Position numbers and translations under genes: made by a program
Source of the DNA: Tenrec ecaudatus
Lineage: Eukaryota; Chordata; Mammalia; Afrosoricida; Tenrecidae
Assembly (NCBI RefSeq): GCF_050624435.1
Contig: NC_134530.1
Coordinates: forward strand, 145,058,721 to 145,122,720
Length of the DNA stretch: 64,000 bases
Reading direction: 5' to 3'
Notes under the pieces: generated by a model
What the model was told of the DNA's origin: nothing
What the model saw: only the letters and a program-made list of their open reading frames with translations
The model's database searches: none
Shown: in pieces, positions 49,071-58,859 of the stretch
Layout of the letters: every line of letters begins with the position of its first letter
Position numbering within the stretch: the first letter of the stretch is position 1

Positions 49071-49247
49071 TCCTCCTCAGGGAGGGGGAAAAAGAGGACT
49101 TGATGCAAAGGGCTTAAGTGGAGAGCAAATGCTTTGAAAATGATGAGGGCAAAGAATGTACGGATGTGCGTTATAAAATTGAAGCATGTATATGTATGGA
49201 TTGTGATAAGAGTTGTATGAGTCCCTAATAAAATGGTAAAAAAAAAA
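49071..49247 (+). mobile_element. L1 3' end, second of two in tandem
   Basis: Starts just after the A-tail of the first copy and ends GTCCCTAATAAAATGGTAAA plus A-tail. AATCCTCC follows both A-tails, indicating a target duplication or a joint duplication. Confidence 0.8.
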
Positions 49248-49850
49248 AATCCTCCCCACCCAGCCCTGGCTACCCCAGCGTGTCAGATGCATTTGACTGC
49301 AAAACAAACTGCGTTTGTTATGTAATGACAAGCGTGTCTATCCGCCTCTAACAGGCAGAACATTGCCCCTGTTCCACATAGCTCCTGGTCAGCGTGAGAG
49401 GCTGTGGACTGCCTCCCTCGAGTGGGAGAGCACAGCCCAAGTCAAGCTGCTTGGCAGTCTATTTTGTCTGGGCATATTCCTCCCCAGGAAGGTCATGCTT
49501 CTCCTCAGGTTTTTGGAACCCCTCCCCAAGAACCTGAAAGTCCTTGGTGTCTGACTTGCTCCGTCTTACAAACTCCCAAGTCCTTAGCACCCTGCTCCTT
49601 GCTGCATGGGTACAATTCACCAGTTAATTTTTTAAATGTTCCCATGAAAAATGGATTAGTGAGATAATTTTAACTGTAGCCCTCAGAGGGAGCAGATGCC
49701 TGAGCCCAGTAAAACACAGGGGTCCCTGAAACATGAAACGGCATGTACAGCATGGCTATCCCTCCACTCAGAACAACAAACACAAACAGACTCCATCCCG
49801 GAGTTGGCAAGGTACCTCCGGCTCACACACCCCATGTGTTACAGCGCAGA
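49248..49850. other. Single-copy stretch
   Basis: No gene or recognised repeat. Confidence 0.4.
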
Positions 49851-50110
49851 GTTGAACGGCACAGCAATGGCCCAGCGGGAAGTCTCTGTGAGTCAGAATC
49901 TCTTTGATGGCATCCTGTCGTCTTGATGTGCTCAACTACTAACCTAAAGGTTAGAGGTTCGAATTCACCTGGTAGTTCTGAGGAAGAAAAACCTCACTGA
50001 CAAAGAGGCACTCATAGTGACCCTTTAGCGCAGGGTAGAACTAACTGCCCTGTGAGTTTCTCTTCCTGGGAATAGAGAGATCTGGTGATATGCTTAGGCT
50101 AAGATGAAGC
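49851..50110. mobile_element. Composite of AfroSINE-like pieces in both orientations
   Basis: A sense tail (CTGTGAGTCAGAATCTCTTT, 49,887-49,906) is followed by a sense tRNA-type head with AGGTTCGAATTCACC (49,956-49,970), then an antisense tail (GGCACTCATAGTGACCCTTT near 50,007). Confidence 0.65.
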
Positions 50111-50289
50111 CAAGGAAATCTTTGGGAGGCTACTTGGGGAGTTCTACTTCGTAACACCAGAGCCGCTGGGAGGCAGTGGAGGAGTGGATGCCTCAGCAAG
50201 AACGGCAGCTCCGGCCTTTACAGAGCTGGCTCGCCACACCTTCCTCCCCCAGCACTGCTGAATGGGCCCCACCCACTCCCAATAAAACA

Positions 50290-50385
50290 AGCCGGACCCC
50301 ACTGCCGTCGGTTCAACTCACAGCGACCCTACCGGGCAGAGTGGAACTGCTCCCTACCGTTTCTGAGGCTGTAAATCTTCTTGCA
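50290..50385 (-). mobile_element. AfroSINE-like SINE, 3' half
   Basis: CCACTGCCGTCGGTTCAACT and CAGCGACCCTACCGGGCAGA; an antisense tail joined to an L1-like segment. Confidence 0.8.
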
Positions 50386-50940
50386 AAATAGTTCTATTGA
50401 CATATGGTTAACATAGCATAAAATTCCATAGTGCATCTGTATTAAAAGGAGTTGTACAGTCATCACCACAGTCAGTTCCAGAACATTTTCCTCCATCTTC
50501 TTTTTATGTATAAGCTCCCCATTTCTCTCCAACACCCATGTCCTCATTAAGTCCCTACTCCAATTACAGTCCTAAAGATTCACCCATCCTGAACTTCATA
50601 TACTGGAAGACATTTATAAAAACATACACAATAAGCCAACAACAAGACCAAAATAAACCGGAGGAAGAAAACTCCAAACAAGGGGGAAAAAAAGCAGCAA
50701 GTATTTAGAACAAATTTAAAATGGGTCAAAGGAGAGATCAAAAGATCCTTTTAACCTAATTACATCTGCCACAATGAAGTTTGCAGTGCTCTCTGTCTGA
50801 TGGCTGAGCTATTCACGTCACTGAACTATGGTCAGAGGGGAGTCACTGGGGGCTCAATCCATGTAGGGGCCCTGAGAGTACATTTGGGGTTCTCACTGTC
50901 ATCGATTGCCTTCTGCAAGTTGGGTGCAAGGCTTGTTGGG
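50386..50940 (-). mobile_element. L1-type 3' region, antisense
   Basis: GTTCTATTGACATATGGTTAA, CAGTCATCACCACAGTCAG and CCTGAACTTCATATACTGGA follow the antisense L1 3' UTR pattern related to 43,200-43,700. Confidence 0.5.
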
Positions 50941-50944
50941 AGTA

Positions 50945-51010
50945 CAGAGCAGCTGGTGAGTTCGAACCACTGACCTTGTGGTTAGCAGCATACTGTTTAA
51001 CCCACTACTT
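50945..51010 (-). mobile_element. AfroSINE-like SINE head
   Basis: AGCTGGTGAGTTCGAACCAC, CTTGTGGTTAGCAGCATACT. Confidence 0.75.
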
Positions 51011-51104
51011 AGCAGTTGAATGAAAACCACTTGCATGGTCCACAGGCCCCCTGAGAAGCAACAACACAGGAGGAAATTGGCAGCAAGGGCAGAGTGAAGG
51101 CGAT

Positions 51105-51305
51105 GGAGCCCTGGTGGTGTAGTGGGTCACGCAGTGGGCTGCTAACCTCCAGGTCAGGAGTTTGAAACCACCAGGCCCTCTGAGGGAGGAACACAGGGCT
51201 CCCTACTCCCATAAACAGTCACAGTCTTGGAAATGCAAAGGGCCGGTTCTACCCGGTCTCATAGGGCCAAGCTGAGTCAGAATCAACTCGATGGCAGTGA
51301 GAGAC
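51105..51305 (+). mobile_element. AfroSINE-like SINE, full
   Basis: GGAGCCCTGGTGGTGTAGTG, GGCTGCTAACCTCCAGGTCA, and AATCAACTCGATGGCAGTGA; well preserved. Confidence 0.93.
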
Positions 51306-51792
51306 CGAAGAGGCTGGCAAACCCTCTCATCCCAAAACGATGTTAAACTGGAGAAAATGGTCAGAAACAACCACCCAGCACTCTGGAAATTGACCAGATA
51401 CAAATAGTATGTTGAGAAATGTTTATTCATGAAAGCTAGCTGAGTTCCTGCTGTGAGCGGGCGGCAGATGGGATTGGGTGGTGTTTTGCACGGATGTGCC
51501 CGCACTCCGACCAGCCCGGGGGAGGTAGGGCCGTGAGGGGCTGCCCGGAAACCAGCAGCTGTGCTGCAGAAGGGCCTTCCTGGCTTTGGAGAGGAGAGGA
51601 GGGCAATTCCACATCCGGTGGAGTGTTGGGAAAATAGCAGACCCGGCACGGGGTGACGGGGAGCATGCTGCTTCCTTGGGGTTGTGGTGCTGCTTGCGGT
51701 AAGCTGACTAGAAGAGTAGCCAGCGATATAACCGAGAGACAGACAGACAGACAGAGAGCCAGGAAGAGAGGCCAGCAGAGGGACACACTCCA

Positions 51793-51965
51793 AACCAAAC
51801 CCAAACCCACTGCCATCGAGTCCATTCCAACACATAGCCCCTGTCCCAGTGGGTTTCCGGAACCGTACCTCTTTACAGGAGCCGCCAGTCTCATCTTTCT
51901 CCCAAGGAACTTCCAAAGACTGGCCTTGCCCTTAGCAGCCCAGGTCTCAGGCGCCACCAGGGGAC
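51793..51965 (-). mobile_element. AfroSINE-like SINE, full
   Basis: CCCACTGCCATCGAGTCCAT, CAGTGGGTTTCCGGAACCGT, GCCCTTAGCAGCCCAGGTCT and CGCCACCAGGGG. The preceding AGACAGACAGACAGAC tract (51,738-51,754) is a short simple repeat. Confidence 0.9.
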
Positions 51966-52289
51966 CCAGAGAAGCTGCTTGCACACGCCTGGGGGACCCA
52001 GAAGCTGTGCCCATGCCCAAGCCAGTACCGGACGATGTGCTGGACTTCAGCCCCGCCTGGACTTGGCCTGTCCTCACCGCTGCACACGCAGGGTCACCCG
52101 CCCACGGAGGAAGGCTTATTGGATTGAGGTATTGGAGCAGAATCCCCGACCAGTCAGTCCCTGTCGGTCAGCCAGGGATGGAGCCCCGCTTAAAAGTTAG
52201 ACCAATGTGCCAGCTAATCCTACTTTGGAGTTCCTGTTGAGAATGGCCTGTCTGCCCCAAACATACTGAACCAGAACTACCATGTCCCC

Positions 52290-52460
52290 AAAGGAGGTTG
52301 ATGGCCTACTGTTTACACGTGGGACTGTTGCCACAAGGTCAGCAGTTGGAAACCACCAGCCGCCCCACAGGAGGAAGATGAGGCTTGCTGTTTCCTTAAA
52401 GGTTGACAACCTCTCGGGTCACCATGAGTAGGGATCAGCTTGATGGCAGTGAGTTTGGAT
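52290..52460 (+). mobile_element. AfroSINE-like SINE
   Basis: CACAAGGTCAGCAGTTGGAA, CCACAGGAGGAAGATGAGGC and CAGCTTGATGGCAGTGAGTT; part of the body is deleted. Confidence 0.85.
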
Positions 52461-52599
52461 TGGGTCGAAGAGCTGCCAGGGCTGGGAGTCGCTCTCGGGT
52501 CTCTCTGTTTACTCCACGATTAGACATGGCACTTGAAGGGGGGTGGGGGGGTATTGCTAGGGGCCGTCCCGCGACCCTGTGCGCAGCAGGGTGAAACAC

Positions 52600-53345
52600 C
52601 GCCCAGTTCTGCACCTGTCTCTCCATTGTTCTGATGTTTGAACTCGTGTGGCAGCCACTGTGTCCATCCATCTTGTCGAGAGTCCTCCTCTCTTTTGGCT
52701 GCCTTTCCGTTTTACCAAGCCTGATGGCCTCCTCCAGCGACTGGCCTCTCCTGACAACACGTCCAAAGTACACGAGACGAAGTCTCACCATCCTTGCCTC
52801 TCAGAAGCCAGTCTGGCTGTACGTCTTGATTGGGCTGAGCTGAAACAGGTCAGAGCCCCGCTTCCCTGCATGTCCCCAGAGGTCAGCAGCTGCCCCCCAG
52901 AAATGAGGAGACCGAAGAACAATGCTCCGAATGCCTGGCTCCCTGAGAACCGGTCAGTGGGCCTGCCTGCCAGAGCGGATCAACCACATCCTGCGTCAGA
53001 AACCTTGCTGCGGCAGCATGACGGACGGACCTTCTCCCTCTCCCCGCTTTCCTTTAAAACCCTCCGAACCAGGCAAAGCCCGAGATCCCCTGGGCTACTT
53101 GCTTGACCGTGGGGCTTCACCCGGGAGCTCCCCGCTAATTAAGCTGTTTCTGTTTCTGCTCCCCCTTTATCTTGTCAGTTATCTTTGTCCGTCTCCGTGC
53201 CTCAGTTTACCTCTCACGTCTTCCAAGACAGATCTGTTTATTCTTTTGGCAGTCCATTGAAACACATGGGCTTTTCTGCGGTCTTCCTCATCCAGCGCCC
53301 AATCTTCACGCGCACATGGGACAATGGAAAATACCCTGGCGGGGG
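52600..53345 (-). mobile_element. RTE/BovB-clade LINE, antisense, split by a solo LTR
   Basis: Left part 52,600-52,826 (CGACTGGCCTCTCCTGACAA, GTCCAAAGTACACGAGACG) and right part 53,217-53,345 (CTTCCAAGACAGATCTGTTT) join exactly when the LTR at 52,827-53,216 and one target copy are removed. Confidence 0.85.
52827..53216 (+). mobile_element. Solo LTR with perfect 5-bp target duplication
   Basis: The 390-bp element begins TGATTGGGC and ends CTCTCA, with cgtct on both sides (52,822-52,826 and 53,217-53,221). Inside, a CTTTAAAACC TATA-like box near 53,052 and a later CTAATTAAGC fit a promoter and processing region on the plus strand. It differs from the MaLR-like LTRs here. Family not named; internal genes are gone. 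Confidence 0.8.
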
Positions 53346-53404
53346 TCCTCAAAGTACACTTGACTAAGCTGTGGTAACCTGGAACTTACTAGATATTTAT
53401 TGAT

Positions 53405-53610
53405 AAACTCCAAAGGCACTGCCATAGTCATTTCTTACTAATGGAGACCCTACAGGACAGTGTAGGACCACCTGAGTTTCCAAGACTGTAACTCTTTACA
53501 GGAGCAGAAAGCCTCGTCTCTCTCCTGTGGAGAGGCTGGTGGTTTCGAACAGCTGCTGTTGGGGATAGCAGGGCAGCGCATGACCACTGCGCCACCAGAG
53601 CTCCTCTATC
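53405..53610 (-). mobile_element. AfroSINE-like SINE, full
   Basis: Antisense copy: GGAGACCCTACAGGACAGTG, CAAGACTGTAACTCTTTACA, GGAGAGGCTGGTGGTTTCGA, GCGCCACCAGAGCTCC. Confidence 0.92.
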
Positions 53611-53904
53611 GATTAATAAGCGTTTATTGATTATGTTTTACAAAAGGCAGCAGGGAAGAAAAAACGGCAAAGAGAGAAGAAGTCAACCTAAGTAAAACCA
53701 GATATCTCTAATAGCTAATGTAATTAGAGAACATGCTAGCGCCAGGCCTGGTTTGGGGAGGAAGTGAGAAAGGCAAGAAATAGGGTGGACGGAGACCAAA
53801 AAAAAATACCATGGACCGGAAGTGAAGAAGCAGAGACAGGAAATGCGGAGAGGATACTGAGAGTAGCACAAGGCACCAGGCAAACGTTCAGATTAAGAAG
53901 GCAT

Positions 53905-53955
53905 TGTTATAAGAGCTTTAAGAGCCCCCAATAAAATGATGTATTAAAAATGAAA
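53905..53955 (+). mobile_element. L1 3' terminal fragment
   Basis: TTATAAGAGCTTTAAGAGCC, CCCAATAAAATGATGTATTA; a very short truncated copy. Confidence 0.7.
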
Positions 53956-54229
53956 TTGATCAAGCATGCAGAAAAAGGAAAGAGGCCGTACTCCTGGGCA
54001 GGGTTGTTTGTCCTTGGCTTGACTTTCAGAAGGCATAACTGGCTGACCGGCTAATGCTAACGCCCATGGGTGCTCTGTAAACAATGGGACCGAGCTGTTT
54101 GATGAAGACAATAGATGGAGGGCTCTGAAGCAACTGCAGGCTGTGCCCGTGTCTTGAGGGGTGGAGGCGGCAGTGAGCAGCCAGTGCCCAGGCCACCCAT
54201 CTGCCAGGTTCCCACTAAACCCAGCTGCC

Positions 54230-54365
54230 ACCCCCACTGCCATCACATCGATTCCAACGGCAGAGTCAATCGGCTTCCTAGGTTTTCGGAGGGTGTAAAT
54301 CGTAACAGGAACCGACAACCTTGCAGTTGGCAGCCCAATGCTTAACTCGCAGTGCCACCAGGGCG
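54230..54365 (-). mobile_element. AfroSINE-like SINE, internally deleted
   Basis: CCACTGCCATCACATCGATT, TTGCAGTTGGCAGCCCAATG, GCCACCAGGGCG. Confidence 0.85.
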
Positions 54366-54425
54366 TCTTAGGTTCCTAGTCACAAGCTTCCGGTACAATA
54401 CTCCCCACCAGCAAAGAACATGGTA

Positions 54426-54428
<3 letters not shown>

Positions 54429-54490
<62 letters not shown>
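54429..54490. repeat. (TC)n microsatellite, about 31 units
   Basis: An uninterrupted 62-base TC tract, the longest pure repeat in the window; likely polymorphic. Confidence 0.97.
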
Positions 54491-54493
<3 letters not shown>

Positions 54494-54579
54494 GGACCTG
54501 CTAGACCACTGTGGGGTTGGGTGGTGAAGGGGGTTAGACAGTGCAAAATGCAAACGCAGAGTCCCTTGTTCAGTCCAGG

Positions 54580-54692
54580 TGACCTCAGCTGCCGACTCAC
54601 AGCGACTCTACAGGATGGCGTCGAACTGCCTCTGTGGGTTTTGAGAGTTAGAGACGATGTCACTCTTTACAGGAGTAGAAAGCCTCCTTTCA
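54580..54692 (-). mobile_element. AfroSINE-like SINE, 3' half
   Basis: GACTCACAGCGACTCTACAG, GTCACTCTTTACAGGAGTAG; head missing. Confidence 0.85.
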
Positions 54693-55309
54693 CCCGGCAC
54701 AGCCAGGACAGAGCCTGACTGCAAGTGTGGGGTCACTCAGGACCTGGGCCCTGCAGGACGGCACAGCTGCATGCTGCTGAAGGTGGCCACGACCTGCCAG
54801 CACCCCTGGGACCTATTCTGGTCTGGTCCAGGGCAAGGGAAAGACACATCTTGCTGGAACACGATGCTGCTGTTTGAAGGGATGGCAGACGGGCTTCAGG
54901 CAGTGAGTGTCTCCATGTGTGCCCTTGTCAGTCAGGGGACACGGAACAGGCTGGAAGCATAGCGCCTGGTCTGGGTATAGGGGAGGCTCCCTGCTGCCAA
55001 CGTGGAAAGGAGGCTTTGCCACTGTGGAGGCTTCTGCGTTGCCCTCTCCTTGCAGGTCAACTCAGGAAGGAGGGCTGTGACGCCCAACCAGGAAACACGG
55101 CCCAGGAGGGCAGCAACAGGAATATTTTTGGGCTGCCACCTGTGGCCTTCTACATGACTTCTCTCAGGTTACTTCGCTGTCAGCCTCAGGCTTCCCCTCT
55201 CTAGAACAGGAGGCAGCCCCGCAGGACCGCGATGGGTCACGGGCGGGGCTCACAGTTCAGGCTTCTCTACCAGCATGAAGGGTGGTACGTGGAACCTTTT
55301 CTGTGATTC
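54693..55309. other. Single-copy stretch
   Basis: No gene or recognised repeat. Confidence 0.4.
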
Positions 55310-55435
55310 TGCGGAAGAAAGGCCTGGTAATCTGCAGCTGTCAAGATTCTCGCCCCAAACCCTCTGGAATTTTGCTCTGCACCACATCGGGTCACCAGAA
55401 GTTGGAGTCAGCTCACCTACAATGGGTTTGTTTTG
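55310..55435 (+). mobile_element. AfroSINE-like SINE, second sub-form
   Basis: GAAGAAAGGCCTGGTAATCT, TTTTGCTCTGCACCACATCG, GTCACCAGAAGTTGGAGTCA in order. Confidence 0.8.
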
Positions 55436-56512
55436 TTTTTGGCACACCAGTGATATATGAATAAAATTCGATTCCATCTTGGAGCAGAATCAGATATTCA
55501 TGAGACCTAGAGCCTGTATTTTAATACAAATCACATACACCTTCTGGGTTTGCTTGTCGATCTGCCCTGCCCTCCCCACCAGGAGGTATTTTCATAAGCA
55601 CACCATGCTAATATGTCTAGCCACCTGTTAAGCAAACCTGGCACAGCAGCCCGCAGGAAAGCATCTCCTGGGGCAGGCCGCAGTTGACACAGACGTGGAA
55701 GGCACAGTGCTCTTGGCATAAAAATAAGGCAGCCGTGTCTTCTGGGGACCTTCCATCCTGTTTTCTCTTCAGATCAACGATCTTCCAAACTGGGAAGGAA
55801 CCAGGAGAGTTCATGGTCTCAGAAGAGTCTAGAAAATCACCTGCGCCAGAGCTGACTACGAATCAGGAGCGCCTCCCGGGCAGTCAGTCATGGCGGTGCC
55901 GGTGCGGGTCTTGGTCTCATTGGGAGCTCACACCCCCTTGCCAGCAGCTGCCACCACGGGGTTCACATCATACATTTCATGGGGCCTGAGAACTCTTGCT
56001 TATTTGCGACCATTTCTCCATAAAACTGTTAAATGTTGTATTTCCAGCTGGGTTTGTATAAAGATGCATCCAAACATTTAATTTGATCTAAAAGTTTAGG
56101 GTGTTGGGCTTCACATTTTAAGAGAAATTAGAACCATTTTCATGGAACGCAGAAAGCACTGTGCCCACTCTTCCCAGGGGCAGGCTGGCCCTGACCACCA
56201 CGAACCTTCTCTTAGGCCAAGCGATTCAGCCTTCCTTCCACCCTCTGCAAACCCAAAAGCATCTCTGGGATCAGCGAGCAGTCCTCTCTGCTCGTTTTAT
56301 CTTTGTGATCAGCAGAGAAAGCCAAGCAGGGGCAGACAGAGCTGAGCAAGAACCCCCTCTGTTTAGTAGGCAAATGTTCAGAGAGGGGGCGGCTTTGGCC
56401 AAGGCCATTGCCAATGGCAAGATGTCTCCCATTTTGGAAGCAGTTCATCCCAAAGCCATGCCCCTTACTAAAATGTCTGGTGGCTCAGTCCTGACATTGG
56501 ACTGAGTAGATG
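55436..56512. other. Single-copy stretch
   Basis: No gene or recognised repeat seen. Confidence 0.4.
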
Positions 56513-56520
56513 GCTTAGTG

Positions 56521-56751
56521 CAGGCATCCTCAACCCATGGCCCGTGGGCCACAGGTGGCCCGTCGAGGACATTTATCTGGCTCGCCGGGTGTTTTTGCCC
56601 CATTTTGTTACTTCAAAATAAGATATGGGCAGTGTACATAGAAATTTGTTCAAAGTTTTTTTGTTTTGTTTTTTTAAACTATAGTCCAGCCCTCCAACGG
56701 GTCTGAGGGACAGTGAACTGGCCCCCTGCTTAAAAAGTTTGAGGACCCCTG
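56521..56751. mobile_element. Non-autonomous hAT transposon (MITE) with exact 8-bp target duplication
   Basis: The 231-bp element has terminal inverted repeats, CAGGCATCCTCAA at the left and the reverse complement of CAGGGGTCCTCAA at the right. It is flanked by gcttagtg at 56,513-56,520 and 56,752-56,759. Eight-base duplications and CAG..CTG ends define hAT elements. The interior (GGCCCGTGGGCCACA, CGTCGAGGACATTTAT, a T-rich block) resembles the OposCharlie/SPIN-like group known from mammals with horizontally acquired hATs. No transposase is encoded, so it was moved by an autonomous partner. Confidence 0.9.
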
Positions 56752-56759
56752 GCTTAGTG

Positions 56760-57244
56760 ACTTGGTTTGAGTCTTAGTTGAGGGTTGGTCCAGAACTCTA
56801 CATGCCCAGATGGCCTGCCTGCCGTTGGAGCCCGAAAGAGCAGGGCTGTGAGTGGACCAGTTAGTGCATGTGCTTCCTCTACTGAGTTTCTAACGGTGCC
56901 CCTGCAGTCCAAGGACCACTGGGGGAAAACAGGGCTAACGGTACCCAGTCCAACCTTCCGATTCCGTGCTGCTCTTCTTGACCCTAGTGAGTTGGCTCTG
57001 TTAGGCAGTTTCTCCTCCCCACTGGTGCTCTCTCCATCCTCTCTGTTTATCCAGCTCTTTCTCCATCTGTTGCTGTGTTCGATGCCTCACTATATGGTGC
57101 AGGAAGCACGCTTCCACGTAGACCTGGAGAGTCTGCTGCACCGTGGTTGGACAACACAGTTTTGTACATACATGTGTGTGAGGATTCGTTCGTGCATCCC
57201 CACAGTCGACTAAGGACAGACCCAGACACAGCGGTCAAGAACTG
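56760..57244. other. Single-copy stretch
   Basis: No gene or recognised repeat. Confidence 0.4.
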
Positions 57245-58035
57245 GCAGCGACCCCGTTGTCCTCAAGTTGATTCCGGCTCACGGCAGGCCCCTGTGTCAG
57301 AGAAGAGCTGTGGGCCGCAGGCTTTTCAATGGCTGACTTCAGAAGTAGACAGCCAGGCCCTTTTTTTCCAAGGTGCCTGTGTTAGTCTGGGTAGACTAGA
57401 GAAACAAATCCATGGACACACATATGTGTATAAGAAAGAGGTTTATATACAAAAGCAATTGAACATTGAGAAAACATCCCAGCCCAGTCCAGATCAAGTC
57501 CATAAGGCCAATATCAGCCCATATATCCGATACCAATCTATAAATTCCTCTTCAGACTCACAAAACATATGCAATGACACCGAATGCAGGAAGATCACAG
57601 GCCAGTGGGTTGGAAGTCTTCTGGATCCAGTGGCATTGTAAGCATCTCAGTGCTGGCAGGAATCTCTACGTGGCTTCTCTGGCACCAGAGGTCTGGTTGC
57701 ATCAGGGTAGGTCCATATAGCTTCTCCAGCTCCCAGGCCTAGCGCCATGCATCTTGTCAGTAGAGCTTCTCCAAGGGAGTGAGCAGAGCGTGTGTCTCCT
57801 GCCTCCAAGGAGGAAATCCAGGAGTTCCCAGAACCTCAGGAGAAGGCCCTGCCCACACAGAGGCCTCATTGGCTAAAACCCGATTGACAGACAAGACTCT
57901 ACCCCCTTACTCTTAATCCTCTCAAGTCCCAAATTGACACCAGATTATGTAACTACCACAGTGCCTGGAAGGGGCCTCAAACCTAACCTCTCAGTTCCCA
58001 CCCAGCTCTTTAACCTTTGCACCAGCCAGGGGCTC
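57245..58035 (-). mobile_element. AfroSINE-like SINE split by an LTR
   Basis: Left part 57,245-57,377 (GTTGATTCCGGCTCACGGCA, TTTTTTTCCAAGGTGCC) continues at 57,966-58,035 (CCAGCCAGGGGCTCC head end). Removing the LTR and one gtgcc restores the second SINE sub-form. Confidence 0.85.
57378..57960 (-). mobile_element. Solo LTR (MaLR/ERV-L type) with perfect 5-bp target duplication
   Basis: A 583-bp element beginning TGTGTTAGTCTGGG and ending GTAACTACCACA, flanked by gtgcc at 57,373-57,377 and 57,961-57,965. It is the longest of three related copies (20,388; 36,106) and the best guide to the family. Ends are imperfect inverted repeats. No internal viral genes remain. Confidence 0.88.
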
Positions 58036-58057
58036 CTGGGCAGAGACCATAAAAGCA

Positions 58058-58262
58058 CACCATACTCGCTGCCATCATGTCAATGCTGACTGACAATGAC
58101 CCTATGGGACAGGGTAGATTGTCCCTGTAGGTTTCTAGAAACTGTAAGACTTTACTGGAGTAGAAAGCCCGTCTTTCACCTGAGGAGAAGCGGCTGGTGA
58201 TTTTGAACGGCTGACCTTGTGGATCTCTGCCAAATCCGTCACCACTGTGCCACCAGGGCTCC
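58058..58262 (-). mobile_element. AfroSINE-like SINE, full
   Basis: Antisense copy: CTCGCTGCCATCATGTCAAT, CCTATGGGACAGGGTAGATT, GCGGCTGGTGATTTTGAACG, GTGCCACCAGGGCTCC. It abuts the split SINE. Confidence 0.93.
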
Positions 58263-58499
58263 AAGGAGGCAGAGAAGAGAAGGGCATTAGGAAGAGAGAA
58301 AACACAACAGACCTCACTAGGAGATAGAAATAAAAGCAGGGGGGAAGTTGAAGAAGCAGGGTGCGGGTATTCATTGACATTCTGCTCCCACTGTGCTGGG
58401 AGTGACCTGAAGGTCACTAACAATTCAATGTTCACACAAGTACGCCGAGTCAGGCGGCCTGGGAGAAGCATTGTTTCGGGAGTGAACAGGCTCAAGAGT

Positions 58500-58690
58500 T
58501 GGTTAACATCTCTAAGTACGCTGTACTTTTTCCTCCTTTCAGGTACTTAGCACAATTAAAATAAATTTATGCACTACTGTACTTCATCTCGAGGTCGTTA
58601 TGAGGAATGATTTTTATTAAATGTATAAGCATCTAGCAGGTGTTCAACGATGATTGACGTGTTATTATCATCATTGCCGTTGAGACAAAC
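58500..58690 (+). mobile_element. MIR-like 3' fragment
   Basis: TTATGAGGAATGATTTTTAT, TAAGCATCTAGCAGGTGTTC, TTATTATCATCATTG resemble a diverged MIR end. Confidence 0.45.
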
Positions 58691-58707
58691 AACAGATACC
58701 AAGAGCT

Positions 58708-58855
58708 AAGGGCCTCCTGGTGGCACCTTGTGTTAAGCCCTTGGTCCATGGTTGGAACCCACGGTGGGAGACAGATGCAGCAGTCTGCTTGCCTAAGCAG
58801 TTTCAGCCTAGGAGATCCTCTGCAGCATTTCTGTCCCATGTAAGGTCACCATGCA
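58708..58855 (+). mobile_element. AfroSINE-like SINE
   Basis: GGCCTCCTGGTGGCACCTTG, GTTGGAACCCACGGTGGGAG and GTAAGGTCACCATGCAGAG in order; body diverged. Confidence 0.65.
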
Positions 58856-58859
58856 GAGA

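Noticed and set aside
51203-51916. 237- and 213-codon minus-strand frames and a 195-codon plus-strand frame near 51,200-52,240
   Set aside because: They read through full AfroSINE copies at 51,105 and 51,793 and are mutually overlapping.
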